Positions 31,158 to 40,516 of a DNA stretch of 64,000 nt are shown here, in pieces. The position numbers and the translations under genes are program-made. Source of the DNA: Burkholderia anthina (lineage in GTDB: Bacteria; Pseudomonadota; Gammaproteobacteria; Burkholderiales; Burkholderiaceae); contig NZ_CABVLY010000025.1 of NCBI RefSeq assembly GCF_902498995.1, forward strand, positions 52,670 to 116,669. The letters are read 5' to 3'. Every line of letters starts with the position of its first letter. Position 1 is the first letter of the stretch. Below the pieces are notes generated by a model. That model was not told the DNA's origin, did not search any database, and saw only the letters and a program-made list of their open reading frames with translations.

Positions 31158-32780
31158 TCAGGACGTGTGCGTCGCCATCAGGTCGAGCGCCACGGCCTGC
31201 GCGACTTCGATGCCGTCGATGGCCGCCGAATAGATGCCGCCCGCATAGCCCGCGCCTTCGCCGGCCGGATAGAGCCCTGCGGTGTTCACGCTCTGGTAGT
31301 CGTCCTTGCGGCGAATCCGGATCGGTGACGACGTGCGCGTCTCCACGCCGGTGAGCACGGCATCGTGCATCGCGAAGCCGGCGATCTTCTTGTCGATCTG
31401 CGGGAGCGCTTCACGAATGGCTTCGATCACGTAGTCGGGAAGTGCGGTGCTGAGATCGGTCGGGTGCACGCCGGGTTTGTACGACGGCACCACGGAGCCC
31501 AGCGACGTCGACGGCCGGCCCGCGATGAAATCGCCGACCAGTTGCCCCGGTGCGCTGTAGTCGCCGCCGCCGAGTTCGAACGCGCGTTCTTCCCATTTGC
31601 GCTGGAACGCGATGCCCGCCAACGGGCCGCCCGGATAGTCTTCCGGCGTGATGCCGACGACGATACCCGCGTTCGCGTTGCGCTCGGCGCGGGAATACTG
31701 GCTCATCCCGTTGGTGACCACGCGGCCCGGCTCGGAGGTCGCCGCGACCACCGTGCCGCCGGGGCACATGCAGAAGCTGTAGACGGCCCGTCCGTTGCTG
31801 CAGTGGTGGACGACCTTGTAGTCGGCCGCACCGAGTTGCTTGTGGCCCGCAAACTTGCCGAAGCGGCTGCGATCGATCAGTCCTTGCGGATGTTCGATCC
31901 GGAAGCCGAGCGAAAACGGCTTCGCTTCGACGTAGACGCCGCGATCGTGCAGCATCTGGAACGTGTCGCGCGCGCTGTGGCCGACGGCCAGTACCACATG
32001 GTCACACCGCAGCGTTTCGCCGTTCGACAGCTTGAGCGCGCGTACCTTGCCCTGATCGATTTCGATGTCCTCGACCCGGGTTTCGAAGCGCACTTCACCG
32101 CCCAGTTTGTGGATGGTGGCGCGCATTTTTTCCACCATGCTGACGAGGCGGAACGTGCCGATGTGCGGCCGGCTCAGATACAGGATGTCCTCCGGCGCGC
32201 CGGCCTTGACGAATTCGTCGAGCACCTTGCGGCCGTAGTGGTTCGGATCCTTGATCTGGCTGTACAGCTTGCCGTCGGAGAACGTGCCGGCGCCGCCTTC
32301 GCCGAACTGCACGTTGGACTCGGGGTTGAGCACGCTCTTGCGCCACAGGCCGAAGGTGTCCTTGGTGCGTTCGCGCACGGCCTTGCCGCGTTCGAGGATG
32401 ATCGGGCGAAAGCCCATCTGCGCGAGGATCAACCCTGCAAAGAGGCCGCACGGCCCCATGCCGATGACGACCGGGCGCAGGAAGTCGCCGTGCTCGGGGG
32501 CTTGCGCGACGAAGTGGTACGCCATGTCGGGCGTCACGCCGCAATGCGGCGTGCCGGCGAGTCGCGGGAGCACGGCCGCTTCGTCCTTGACTTCGACATC
32601 GACGATATACGTGAGCTTGATGTCGGAGCGCTTGCGCGCATCGTGCGCGCGGCGAAACACCGTGTAACGGAGGAGCCCGTCCGCCGCCACGCCGAGTTCT
32701 GCAAGGCGCGCGCGAATCGCGGCTTCGAGGGCGCTTTCGGGGTGGTCGAGAGGGAGTTTAAGTTCGCTTAGCCGTAACAT
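31158..32780 (-). CDS. FAD-dependent oxidoreductase of COG2509 type
   Basis: A 540-residue flavoprotein-like protein of unknown substrate. The N-terminal ~95 residues form a small separate domain (MLRLSELKLPLDHP), followed by a Rossmann dinucleotide motif VVIGMGPCGLFAG (about 104-116), QFGEGGAGTFSDGKL and a C-terminal GLYPAGEGAGYAGGI flavin-binding segment. CMCPGGTVVAA carries two cysteines of unknown role. The start at 32780 (MLRLSE) is favoured; residues further upstream are shadow. Related proteins are annotated as uncharacterised FAD-dependent dehydrogenases. Confidence 0.82.
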   Translation of the reverse strand: MLRLSELKLPLDHPESALEAAIRARLAELGVAADGLLRYTVFRRAHDARKRSDIKLTYIVDVEVKDEAAVLPRLAGTPHCGVTPDMAYHFVAQAPEHGDFLRPVVIGMGPCGLFAGLILAQMGFRPIILERGKAVRERTKDTFGLWRKSVLNPESNVQFGEGGAGTFSDGKLYSQIKDPNHYGRKVLDEFVKAGAPEDILYLSRPHIGTFRLVSMVEKMRATIHKLGGEVRFETRVEDIEIDQGKVRALKLSNGETLRCDHVVLAVGHSARDTFQMLHDRGVYVEAKPFSLGFRIEHPQGLIDRSRFGKFAGHKQLGAADYKVVHHCSNGRAVYSFCMCPGGTVVAATSEPGRVVTNGMSQYSRAERNANAGIVVGITPEDYPGGPLAGIAFQRKWEERAFELGGGDYSAPGQLVGDFIAGRPSTSLGSVVPSYKPGVHPTDLSTALPDYVIEAIREALPQIDKKIAGFAMHDAVLTGVETRTSSPIRIRRKDDYQSVNTAGLYPAGEGAGYAGGIYSAAIDGIEVAQAVALDLMATHTS

Positions 32781-33082
32781 GAGTATTCGGATACGGTTGC
32801 CACGACGTCGTGGCGGTGTTGAGACGGGTGGGGGCCGGCATGCCGATGGCGGCGTGGTGCGCCGCGCGCGCATTCCGCAGACGACCCGGTTGGTGCCGGG
32901 AAACGCTCGGCGGGTTGCAGCACAGACGACGCGCGCAATGTCAGGATAGGCGCCTGAAGCGGTTCTTGCGCGGGGAACATGCGTTATCCCTCGGCGCAAT
33001 CGAACGGCGGCAGACACTCCATCATGACGGTACCGGCGAGTGGTTCGCGCAAAAGCCGCACCGTACGGGTGCGGCTCAAGGC
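32781..33082. other. Intergenic stretch between suhB and the FAD-protein gene
   Basis: About 300 bp with no gene seen. It contains the suhB terminator at 33051-33075 and presumably the promoter of the FAD-protein gene. Confidence 0.5.
33048..33075 (-). terminator. Rho-independent terminator of suhB
   Basis: On the minus strand GCCGCACC and GGTGCGGC form an 8-bp stem with a 5-nt loop followed by TTTT, 8 bp after the suhB stop. Confidence 0.75.
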
Positions 33083-33886
33083 TTACTCCGCTGCCGGGTG
33101 CAGGCGGCTGTAGCGGTTCAGGATCGGGATCATCTGCGCGTAGATCTTCGGGTTCGCCGCGACGATCTCATGGCGATGCAGGAAATCGGCGTCGCCCGTG
33201 TAGTTGCCGACGAGGCCGCCGGCCTCGGTGATCAGCAGGCTGCCCGCTGCCATGTCCCACACGTTGATGCCTTGCTCGAAGAATGCGTCGAGACGGCCGG
33301 CCGCGACGTTCGCGAGGTCGAGCGCCGCGGCGCCCGGGCGGCGCAGGCCCGTGCATGCTTGCGTCATTTCGGTGAACAGGCGCGCATAGGCGTCGAGGCC
33401 GTCTTTCTCGCGGAACGGGAAGCCCGTGCCGACCAGCGCGTCCGACAGGCGGTCGCGGCGGCCGACGCGGATGCGGCGGTCGTTCAGGTAGGCGCCGCGG
33501 CCGCGGGTGGCCGTAAACAGGTCGTTCTTGTTCGGATCGTAGACGACGGCCTGCGTGACGACGCCCTTGTGCTCGAGCGCGATCGATACGCAATAGTACG
33601 GGAAGCCGTGGATGAAGTTGGTCGTGCCGTCGAGCGGATCGATGATCCACTTGAATTCGGATTCGTTCTCCGATTCGCCCGATTCTTCCGCGAGGATCGC
33701 GTGGTCGGGGTAGGCGGTCTTCAGCGTCTCGATGATCGCCTCTTCGGCGGCCTTGTCCACTTCGGTGACGAAGTCGTTCTGCTGCTTCTTGCGGATCTCG
33801 ATCAGGTCGAGATCGAGGGAGGCGCGATTGATGATCTGTCCGGCGCGGCGCGCAGCCTTGACAGCAATGTTGAGCATGGGATGCAT
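33083..33886 (-). CDS. suhB: Inositol monophosphatase family protein SuhB
   Basis: Magnesium-dependent phosphatase of the IMPase family; in enterobacteria SuhB also joins the rRNA antitermination complex. The 267-residue protein has LAEESGESE (metal-binding Glu), WIIDPLDGTTNFIHG (about 80-94, the DPxDGT motif) and the second signature NVWDMAAGSLLITEAGG. The start at 33886 (MHPMLNIAVKAAR) matches the family. It is divergent from trmJ across about 280 bp; in several proteobacteria suhB and trmJ are likewise neighbours. Confidence 0.92.
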   Translation of the reverse strand: MHPMLNIAVKAARRAGQIINRASLDLDLIEIRKKQQNDFVTEVDKAAEEAIIETLKTAYPDHAILAEESGESENESEFKWIIDPLDGTTNFIHGFPYYCVSIALEHKGVVTQAVVYDPNKNDLFTATRGRGAYLNDRRIRVGRRDRLSDALVGTGFPFREKDGLDAYARLFTEMTQACTGLRRPGAAALDLANVAAGRLDAFFEQGINVWDMAAGSLLITEAGGLVGNYTGDADFLHRHEIVAANPKIYAQMIPILNRYSRLHPAAE

Positions 33887-34166
33887 GAGCCTGAATCCTG
33901 TAGCCGGCGGCACGAGCCGCCACGAAGTGGGACAACCCGCCCGGAACGGCGCAAACGTGCCTGGCGAGATGAGACGCAAATTGACAAAGAGCGGGGTACG
34001 ACCCGCGCCGCACGAGGTGCGACGCGTAAACGCATGATTTTACCCGATTTTCGAGAGTTTCAGGTGACCGGAATGCGGGGAAACCCCACTGTCCGTCCGG
34101 ACGAGTGGGTTTGCCGGGGCGATGGCGATACCATACTGCCATTCTGATGAACCGAGCCGTATCGTA

Positions 34167-34991
34167 GTGGAAACTCCGCAGAACACCGCCGCGCCGTCCG
34201 AATCGGGCGCGGCCACCTCCCCGCCGCCGTCGGGCGGCTTCACGTCCACCCGCTTCGTGCTCGTCGAGCCGAGCCATCCCGGCAATGTCGGGGCGGCCGC
34301 CCGCGCGCTGAAGACGATGGGTTTCTCGCGGCTCGTGCTGGTCGCGCCGCGCGTGCCGCACGTACAAAGCGACCCCGAGGCGATCGCGATGGCGAGCGGC
34401 GCGGACGACGTCCTCGCGTCCGCGCATGTCGTGCCCACGCTCGGCGACGCGCTGTCCGGCGTCCACTGGTCGATTGCGCTGACCGCCCGCACGCGCGAAT
34501 ACGGGCCGCCGCGCCTTGCGCCGCGCGCGGCCGCGGAGCAGGCGTGCATGCAGGTCGGCACCGGCGACATCGCGCTCGTGTTCGGCAACGAGCGCACGGG
34601 TCTCGCGAACGAGCACGTCGAGCAGTGCAGCGTACTCGCGCATATCCCGGCGAACCCGGCCTACAGTTCGCTGAATCTCGCGCAGGCCATCCAGGTGCTC
34701 GCGTACGAGCTGCGCGTCGCGCTCCTGGGGCAGCACGGCGAGTCGTCGCACCCGGCGCAGGCCGAGGTCGGCACACTCGCGCAGAGCGACGAGATCGAGC
34801 GGATGTACGCGCATCTCGAGAACGCGCTGATCGCGCTCGATTTCCTCGACCCGCGCAACCCGAAGAAACTGATGCCGCGGCTGCGGCGGCTGTTCTCGCG
34901 CACGGGCCTCGAGCGCGAGGAGGTCAACATCCTGCGCGGCATCGCGAAGCACATCCTGCTGAAGTCCGGCACGCCCGACGGCGATGCTTGA
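34167..34991 (+). CDS. trmJ: tRNA (cytidine/uridine-2'-O-)-methyltransferase TrmJ-like
   Basis: SPOUT-class methyltransferase expected to methylate the ribose at position 32 of tRNA. Family motifs are FVLVEPSHPGNVGAAARA near the N-terminus, ALVFGNERTGLANEHV and AYSSLNLAQAIQVLAYE (knotted SAM site), and a C-terminal helical extension. I place the start at the GTG at 34167; the frame is open to an ATG at 34122, adding 15 residues. No clear ribosome site decides between them. It is divergent from suhB. Confidence 0.87.
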   Translation: METPQNTAAPSESGAATSPPPSGGFTSTRFVLVEPSHPGNVGAAARALKTMGFSRLVLVAPRVPHVQSDPEAIAMASGADDVLASAHVVPTLGDALSGVHWSIALTARTREYGPPRLAPRAAAEQACMQVGTGDIALVFGNERTGLANEHVEQCSVLAHIPANPAYSSLNLAQAIQVLAYELRVALLGQHGESSHPAQAEVGTLAQSDEIERMYAHLENALIALDFLDPRNPKKLMPRLRRLFSRTGLEREEVNILRGIAKHILLKSGTPDGDA

Positions 34992-35290
34992 GCGGTCGGC
35001 GCGCTGAATGCCGGACGCTGCGAACCCGGCGTTCCGGCCCGCAGCGATCGTGCCGTATCGGTCGTCCGGCGGTGCCGGTCCGGCGCGCGCCGGTTCGCCG
35101 CTCGATCCGGGAAGGCCGTCACCGCAAGCGTCCGGCGCCAATACCCGCGCCGGCGGCGGGGTGAACGCGCGGTGCTGTGCGGCCGCGCGCGACTGGCCCT
35201 ACAATCGCCGGACGTCATAAGCAAATTCCCCGGCGCGATAACGGCCGGCCATCGCCGGCGGGGCACGCCGGCCTTTTCCCCGATCAGATC
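34992..35290. other. Intergenic stretch between trmJ and cysE
   Basis: About 300 bp without a supported gene. A TACAAT hexamer at 35200-35205 is a candidate -10 for cysE, 85 bp ahead of its ATG, but without a clear -35. Confidence 0.4.
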
Positions 35291-36064
35291 ATGTTCACTA
35301 GACTGCGCGAAGACGTTGCGACGATTCGCGAGCGGGATCCCGCCGCTCGCAGTGCCTGGGAAGTGCTGACCTGTTATCCGGGGCTGCACGCGCTCGTCCT
35401 GCATCGTTTCGCGCACGCGTGCTGGCGCGCGAAGCGCTACTGGCTCGGGCGCTTCGCGTCGCAGGCCGGACGTTTCCTGACCGGTATCGAGATCCATCCG
35501 GGCGCAACGATCGGCCGGCGCGTGTTCATCGATCACGGGATGGGTGTCGTGATCGGCGAGACGGCGATCATCGGCGACGACTGCACGATCTACCAGGGCG
35601 TGACGCTCGGCGGCACGTCGCTCACGCGCGGCGCGAAGCGCCATCCGACGCTCGAGGCCGGCGTGATCGTCGGCGCGGGCGCGAAGGTGCTCGGCGGTTT
35701 CACGGTCGGCGCGGGCGCGAAGATCGGTTCGAACGCAGTCGTCGTGAAGCCGGTGCCGGCGGGCGGCACGGCGGTCGGCAATCCGGCGCGCATCGTGATG
35801 CCGGCTCAGCCGAAGCCGCAGCCGGAGCGTGCTGCGTTCTGCGCATACGGGATCACGCCGAACGCCGACGATCCGATGTCGCTCGCGATTCACGGCCTGA
35901 TCGATCATGCGGCGAAGGAAAGCCGGCGCGTCGACGAAATCGTCGCGGCGCTCGAGCAACTCGGCACGCATCTGGAAACGCTGCAGGGTGCGGACGCGGC
36001 GCGTCTGGACCTGCGCCGGTTGTCGGCGGTGCTGGAAGGCAAGACGATCGAGCGCCAGTCGTAA
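35291..36064 (+). CDS. cysE: Serine O-acetyltransferase
   Basis: First step of cysteine synthesis, acetylating serine. The 257-residue protein has the N-terminal helical domain (MFTRLREDVATIRERDPAARSA) and a left-handed beta-helix of hexapeptide repeats from about 65 to 170, with IDHGMGVVIGETA supplying the catalytic histidine and GVTLGGT the acetyl-CoA region. A C-terminal tail of about 85 residues extends beyond the helix. The start at 35291 is chosen for family fit. It points toward the convergent lpxH gene. Confidence 0.93.
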   Translation: MFTRLREDVATIRERDPAARSAWEVLTCYPGLHALVLHRFAHACWRAKRYWLGRFASQAGRFLTGIEIHPGATIGRRVFIDHGMGVVIGETAIIGDDCTIYQGVTLGGTSLTRGAKRHPTLEAGVIVGAGAKVLGGFTVGAGAKIGSNAVVVKPVPAGGTAVGNPARIVMPAQPKPQPERAAFCAYGITPNADDPMSLAIHGLIDHAAKESRRVDEIVAALEQLGTHLETLQGADAARLDLRRLSAVLEGKTIERQS

Positions 36065-36099
36065 GCGCATGCCGGCGGCGGCCGGCGGCGCGGTTTGCG

Positions 36100-36900
36100 T
36101 CAGTCGAGCGGCATCGCGTGGATGCCTTCCGCGTCGACGCGCAGATAGCCGCCGCGCGGCATGCCGTGGTCGAGATCCCAGTCGGGCAGCACCCAGCGAA
36201 TTCCGCCCGGTTCGACGTGCCGCGCAGGGCGGTGCGTATGGCCGTGGATGATCACGCTCGCCCGGCTTTTCCGGAACAGGGCGGCCACGCCTTCACGCGT
36301 GACGTCGTAGATCGGCGAAGCGGGGCGCATCCGGCCCGCTTCGCTGTTCGAGCGCATCCGCTGCGCGAGTGCGCGGCGCCAGCGGAACGGCCATGCGAGA
36401 AACAGCCACTGCGCGACGCGATTGCGGGCGAACCGCCGGAACACCTGATAGCCGCGATCGGCCGTGCATTGCGCATCGCCATGGGCGAGCACGATGCGCT
36501 GGCCGAATGCCGTGATCAGCGCCGGATCGGGCAGCAGCATCGCGCCGGCTGCCTTCATGAAGCGCCGGCCGAGCAGGAAATCGCGGTTGCCGTGCATCAC
36601 GTAGAGTGCGATCCCGCGCTCCGAGAACGTATGCATCAGCGCGGCCATGCGTGCCGCGAACGGATCGTCGTCGAGTATGTCGTCGCCGATCCAGTATTCG
36701 AACAGGTCGCCGAGGATGAACACCGAATCGGCGCTGTCGGCTGTGTATTTCACGAAATGCTCGAACGCGGCGACCGTCTTCGGAATCGCTTCGCTCAGGT
36801 GCAGATCGGAGAGAAACAGGAACGGGCGTGCGGCTTGCGCGTATTCGTGCTCGCCAGGCACGCCCGCGGAGACGCTTCGCGGCGGACTTTCCTGCAACAT
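36100..36900 (-). CDS. lpxH: UDP-2,3-diacylglucosamine diphosphatase LpxH
   Basis: Hydrolyses UDP-2,3-diacylglucosamine to lipid X in lipid A synthesis at the inner membrane. The 266-residue metallophosphoesterase has the ordered motifs LSDLHLSE (about 30-37), GDLFEYWIGDD, MHGNRDFLLG, VLAHGD and IHGHTHRPARH. About 25 residues at the N-terminus precede the first motif, longer than in E. coli. ppiB ends 24 bp upstream, so the two are likely co-transcribed, as in many proteobacteria. Confidence 0.93.
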   Translation of the reverse strand: MLQESPPRSVSAGVPGEHEYAQAARPFLFLSDLHLSEAIPKTVAAFEHFVKYTADSADSVFILGDLFEYWIGDDILDDDPFAARMAALMHTFSERGIALYVMHGNRDFLLGRRFMKAAGAMLLPDPALITAFGQRIVLAHGDAQCTADRGYQVFRRFARNRVAQWLFLAWPFRWRRALAQRMRSNSEAGRMRPASPIYDVTREGVAALFRKSRASVIIHGHTHRPARHVEPGGIRWVLPDWDLDHGMPRGGYLRVDAEGIHAMPLD

Positions 36901-36923
36901 CGAAGTGCCTCCGTTACCGCGCG

Positions 36924-37415
36924 TCAGACCACGACGGCCTTTTCGATCACGACGTCGTCGGCCGGCACGTCCTGATGGAAGCCCGCGTTGCCCGTCTTGA
37001 CGCTCTTGATCTTGTCGACCACGTCCTGACCTTCGACGACCTTGCCGAACACGGCGTAGCCCCAGCCCTGCGGCGTCGGCGACGAGTGGTTCAGGAAGTC
37101 GTTGTCGTTCACGTTGATGAAGAATTGCGCGGTGGCCGAATGCGGATCGTTCGTGCGCGCCATTGCAACCGTGTAGTTGTCGTTCTTCAGGCCGTTGTTC
37201 GCTTCGTTGTCGATCGGCGCATCGGTCGGCTTCTGCTTCAGGCCCGGCTCGAAGCCGCCGCCCTGGATCATGAAGCCGTTGATCACGCGGTGGAACACCG
37301 TGCCGTCGTAGTGGCCTTTCTTCACGTAGTTCAGGAAGTTCTCGACCGTCTTCGGTGCCTTCGCGGCGTCGAGCTCGAGCTTGATCACGCCGTGGTTCGT
37401 GTGCAGTTCAACCAT
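36924..37415 (-). CDS. ppiB: Cytoplasmic cyclophilin-type peptidyl-prolyl isomerase
   Basis: A 163-residue cyclophilin without signal peptide. It shows the family core VFHRVINGFMIQGG, the active-site Arg/Phe/Gln, and AMARTNDPHSATAQFFIN. It forms a tandem with a second, exported cyclophilin gene 88 bp upstream, likely from a duplication; lpxH lies downstream. Confidence 0.93.
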   Translation of the reverse strand: MVELHTNHGVIKLELDAAKAPKTVENFLNYVKKGHYDGTVFHRVINGFMIQGGGFEPGLKQKPTDAPIDNEANNGLKNDNYTVAMARTNDPHSATAQFFINVNDNDFLNHSSPTPQGWGYAVFGKVVEGQDVVDKIKSVKTGNAGFHQDVPADDVVIEKAVVV

Positions 37416-37503
37416 GATGGATTCCTTCGGTAAGGCGGTTTAAATGGCACGCGGCCGGTCGTGCGACGGGGCCGCGTGTGGCGCCGGACGTGCCGGCAGG
37501 TGC

Positions 37504-38079
37504 TTATTTCGAGACGACGCTGGCCGATTCGATCACGACCGGCTGGGCCGGCACGTCCTGCATCGGGCCGCGCGAGGTCGTCGCGACGCCTTCGATCTTC
37601 TTCACGACGTCGAGGCCCGACACGACCTTGCCGAACACCGCATAGCCGTTGCCGTCCGGGTTCGGGTAGTCGAGGCCGCTGTTGTCGACCGTGTTGATGA
37701 AGAACTGCGCGGTGGCCGAATTCGGATCGCTCGTGCGTGCCATCGCGATCGTGCCGGTCAGGTTCTTCAGACCATTGCGGCTTTCCAGCGGGATCGGCGC
37801 GCGGGTCGGCTTCTCGTCGAAGTTGGTCTTGTAGCCGCCGCCCTGGATCATGAAGCCCTTGATCACGCGATGGAAGATCGTGCCGTTGTACTGGCCGGCC
37901 TTCACGTAATCGAGGAAGTTGGCGACCGTCTTCGGCGCCTTCTCCGGGTAGAGCTCGACGCGGATGTCGCCCTGCGAGGTCTTCAGCTGCACGACGGGGT
38001 GCGCGGTAGCCGATTGCGCGAACGCGGGCGCGGTCGCGAGAAGGGCGGCGCCGCCAAGCGCCAGCAACAGACGTTTCAT
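37504..38079 (-). CDS. ppiA: Periplasmic cyclophilin-type peptidyl-prolyl isomerase
   Basis: A 191-residue cyclophilin with a Sec signal peptide (MKRLLLALGG...TAPAFAQS, cleavage after about residue 21). The core IFHRVIKGFMIQGG and AMARTSDPNSATAQFFIN are nearly those of the neighbouring cytoplasmic paralogue. It assists folding of exported proteins. A TPR protein gene precedes it by 39 bp on the same strand, so TPR-ppiA-ppiB-lpxH may form one unit. Confidence 0.92.
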   Translation of the reverse strand: MKRLLLALGGAALLATAPAFAQSATAHPVVQLKTSQGDIRVELYPEKAPKTVANFLDYVKAGQYNGTIFHRVIKGFMIQGGGYKTNFDEKPTRAPIPLESRNGLKNLTGTIAMARTSDPNSATAQFFINTVDNSGLDYPNPDGNGYAVFGKVVSGLDVVKKIEGVATTSRGPMQDVPAQPVVIESASVVSK

Positions 38080-38118
38080 TGCGATCCTCAGGTTGGGAGG
38101 GAAGAAAGGTTGCGCCGC

Positions 38119-38841
38119 TTACTGCGACGGCGCGACGTACGGCGCCGCCAGCGCCCCCGACGGCCCGTTGAACTGGAACGTCGGCGACATCGGCAGCGTG
38201 GTGGTGCTCACGTTCGCGGCCGCGCGGTCGGTGTACTCGCGCGTTGCCGGCGTGACGGCGCGCGCGTTCGCGGCGGACTTCGGCGGCGATACGATCTTCT
38301 GCAGATCGGCGAGGCGCTGGGCCGTCGCGCCGCTCGTATGGCCGAGCGCTTGCGCGCGCTTGTACGATTCGGCCGCGAGGCGCAGGTACAGGTCGCCGAG
38401 GTTCTCGTACGCGAGCGTGTAGCTCGGGTTCGATTGCGTCGCGGTGACGAGCGCGCTGCGCGCTTCGTCGTAGCGCCCGTGCTTCGCGTAGAGCGCCGCG
38501 AGGTTGTTGTAGGGTTCGGGCAGTTCGGGGTACGCCTGCGTGATCGCGACGAATTGCTGGATCGCGTCGTCATCGCGGTTCAGGCGCGCGAGCACGGTGC
38601 CGCGCTTGAACTGCGCCTGCACGTCGTGCGGGTTCGCCGCGATACGGGCGTCGAGTTGCGCGAGCGCCTGTTTCCACTGCTTGCCGGCGATCGATGCGTC
38701 GATTTCAGGGGTGCCGTCGGCGACGGCTGGAGCCTTTTGCGCATGCGCCGCAGGGGCTGCGAAAAGCGCCAGCGCGACGCCCATGACGGCGGTCGCAACG
38801 AGGGTCGCAGCGCTCGGCGCGCGGCCGCGATGAGGTTTCAT
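38119..38841 (-). CDS. Exported tetratricopeptide-repeat protein
   Basis: A 240-residue protein with a signal peptide (hydrophobic stretch ending PAAHAQ at about residue 35) and about three TPR units between 50 and 165 (AQLDARIAANPHDVQAQFK, AITQAYPELPEPYNNLAALY, ATQSNPSYTLAYENLGDLY). The C-terminal 60 residues are Ala/Pro/Thr-rich. It probably acts as a periplasmic scaffold; the partner is unknown. The start at 38841 is chosen; the upstream part of the frame lies in the promoter region shared with divergent cysS. Confidence 0.83.
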   Translation of the reverse strand: MKPHRGRAPSAATLVATAVMGVALALFAAPAAHAQKAPAVADGTPEIDASIAGKQWKQALAQLDARIAANPHDVQAQFKRGTVLARLNRDDDAIQQFVAITQAYPELPEPYNNLAALYAKHGRYDEARSALVTATQSNPSYTLAYENLGDLYLRLAAESYKRAQALGHTSGATAQRLADLQKIVSPPKSAANARAVTPATREYTDRAAANVSTTTLPMSPTFQFNGPSGALAAPYVAPSQ

Positions 38842-39075
38842 AGGCGTAAATCGGAATGTTATACTCCGAGCCATTCTAACAAAACGTCTGCGCGTTCCGG
38901 CGAGCCGCAGACAGTCTTTCTTTGCCTCTCGTGGCCGTCACCGCTGTGCTTGCAGCCTGACCGCCCCATGTGATATCGAGGACGCGCGGCGTCGTGCCGC
39001 AGCAGGTGGTCCGTCCGTTTCGCATGCTGGGCGAGCTTCGCCAGGGCGGTTTCCTTCGGCTCACGGTTCATCTCT

Positions 39076-40473
39076 ATGGAATCACTGCGCATCTACAACA
39101 CGCTCGCGCGTGACAAGCAAGTTTTCGTGCCGCGCCATTCCGGCGAAGTGCGGATGTACGTATGCGGGATCACCGTCTACGACTATTGTCACGTGGGCCA
39201 CGCGCGCATGCTGGTCGTGTTCGATCTCGTCCAGCGCTGGTTGCGTGCGATCGGCTATCGGGTCACGTACGTGCGCAACATCACCGACATCGACGACAAG
39301 ATCATCCGCCGCGCGGTCGAGAACGGCGAGACGATCACGTCGCTGACCGACCGGTTCATCGGCGCGATGCACGAGGATGAAGCCGCGCTCGGCATCCAGC
39401 GGCCCGACATCGAGCCGCGCGCGACGCAGTTCATTCCGCAGATGCTCGGGATGATCGAGCAGCTCGAGACGAACGGCTACGCGTATCAGGCGGGCGACGG
39501 CGACGTCAATTATTCGGTGCGCAAGTTCGCGAACTACGGGAAGTTGTCGGGCAAGTCGCTCGACGATCTGCGCGCGGGCGAACGCGTCGCCGCGAACGAC
39601 GCGAAGGAAGATCCGCTCGATTTCGTGCTGTGGAAGCGTGCGAAGGCCGGGGATCCGGAAGGCGCGTCGTGGGCGTCGAAGTACGGGATGGGCAGGCCGG
39701 GCTGGCACATCGAGTGCTCGGCGATGGGCTGCACGCTGCTCGGCGAGCATTTCGACATTCACGGTGGCGGGCAGGATCTGCAATTTCCGCACCACGAGAA
39801 CGAGATTGCGCAGAGCGAAGGCGCGACCGGCACGACGTTCGTCAATTACTGGATGCACAACGGCTTCGTGCAGGTCGACAACGAGAAGATGTCGAAATCG
39901 CTCGGCAACTTCTTCACGATCCGCGAAGTGCTCGAGCGGTACGACGCCGAGGTCATGCGCTTTTTCATCGTACGCACGCACTACCGGTCGCCGCTCAACT
40001 ACAGCGACGTGCATCTCGACGATGCGCGCGCGTCGCTCACGCGCCTGTACACGGCGCTGAAGGACGTCGAGCCCGACGCGCTCGCGCTCGACTGGAACGA
40101 GCCGCATGCGCAGCGTTTCTCGGCCGCGATGAACGACGACATCAACACGCCGGTCGCAGTGGCGACGCTGTTCGAGCTGGCGGGCGAAGTCAACCGCACG
40201 CGCGATGCGTCGCTCGCGCGGCAACTGAAACAACTCGCGGGCCTGCTGGGCCTGCTTGGCCGCGAACCGCGCGCGTTCCTGCAGCAGGGCGCCGGCGCCG
40301 CGCAGGCGGGCGGGCTCGCAGCCGACGAGATCGAAGCGAAGATCGCCGCGCGCGTCGCGGCGAAACAAGCGAAGGACTATGCCGAAGCGGACCGGATTCG
40401 GGCGGAACTGCTCGAGGCCGGGATCGCTCTTGAAGACAAACCGGGCGGATCGACCGAATGGCGTCGCGTATGA
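39076..40473 (+). CDS. cysS: Cysteine--tRNA ligase
   Basis: Class I synthetase charging tRNA-Cys. The 465-residue protein has the zinc ligand C30 in MYVCGITVYD, the HIGH-type motif HVGH (39-42), the WHIECSAMG zinc region, and KMSKS (271-275). Length is normal. It is divergent from the TPR gene (235 bp between starts) and followed at 43 bp by the glycosylase gene, suggesting a transcript that continues to accA. Confidence 0.97.
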   Translation: MESLRIYNTLARDKQVFVPRHSGEVRMYVCGITVYDYCHVGHARMLVVFDLVQRWLRAIGYRVTYVRNITDIDDKIIRRAVENGETITSLTDRFIGAMHEDEAALGIQRPDIEPRATQFIPQMLGMIEQLETNGYAYQAGDGDVNYSVRKFANYGKLSGKSLDDLRAGERVAANDAKEDPLDFVLWKRAKAGDPEGASWASKYGMGRPGWHIECSAMGCTLLGEHFDIHGGGQDLQFPHHENEIAQSEGATGTTFVNYWMHNGFVQVDNEKMSKSLGNFFTIREVLERYDAEVMRFFIVRTHYRSPLNYSDVHLDDARASLTRLYTALKDVEPDALALDWNEPHAQRFSAAMNDDINTPVAVATLFELAGEVNRTRDASLARQLKQLAGLLGLLGREPRAFLQQGAGAAQAGGLAADEIEAKIAARVAAKQAKDYAEADRIRAELLEAGIALEDKPGGSTEWRRV

Positions 40474-40516
40474 GCGCGGTGCGTTCCACTGACCGATCCG
40501 TCAGGTAGGAGGCAAG

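Noticed and set aside
30671..31354. Plus-strand open frame of 227 codons
   Set aside because: It runs into the end of the FAD-protein gene on the other strand, is Arg-rich and has no ribosome site.
33168..35141. Minus-strand open frame of 657 codons across suhB and trmJ
   Set aside because: It overlaps two well supported genes in another frame or strand and has no domain similarity.
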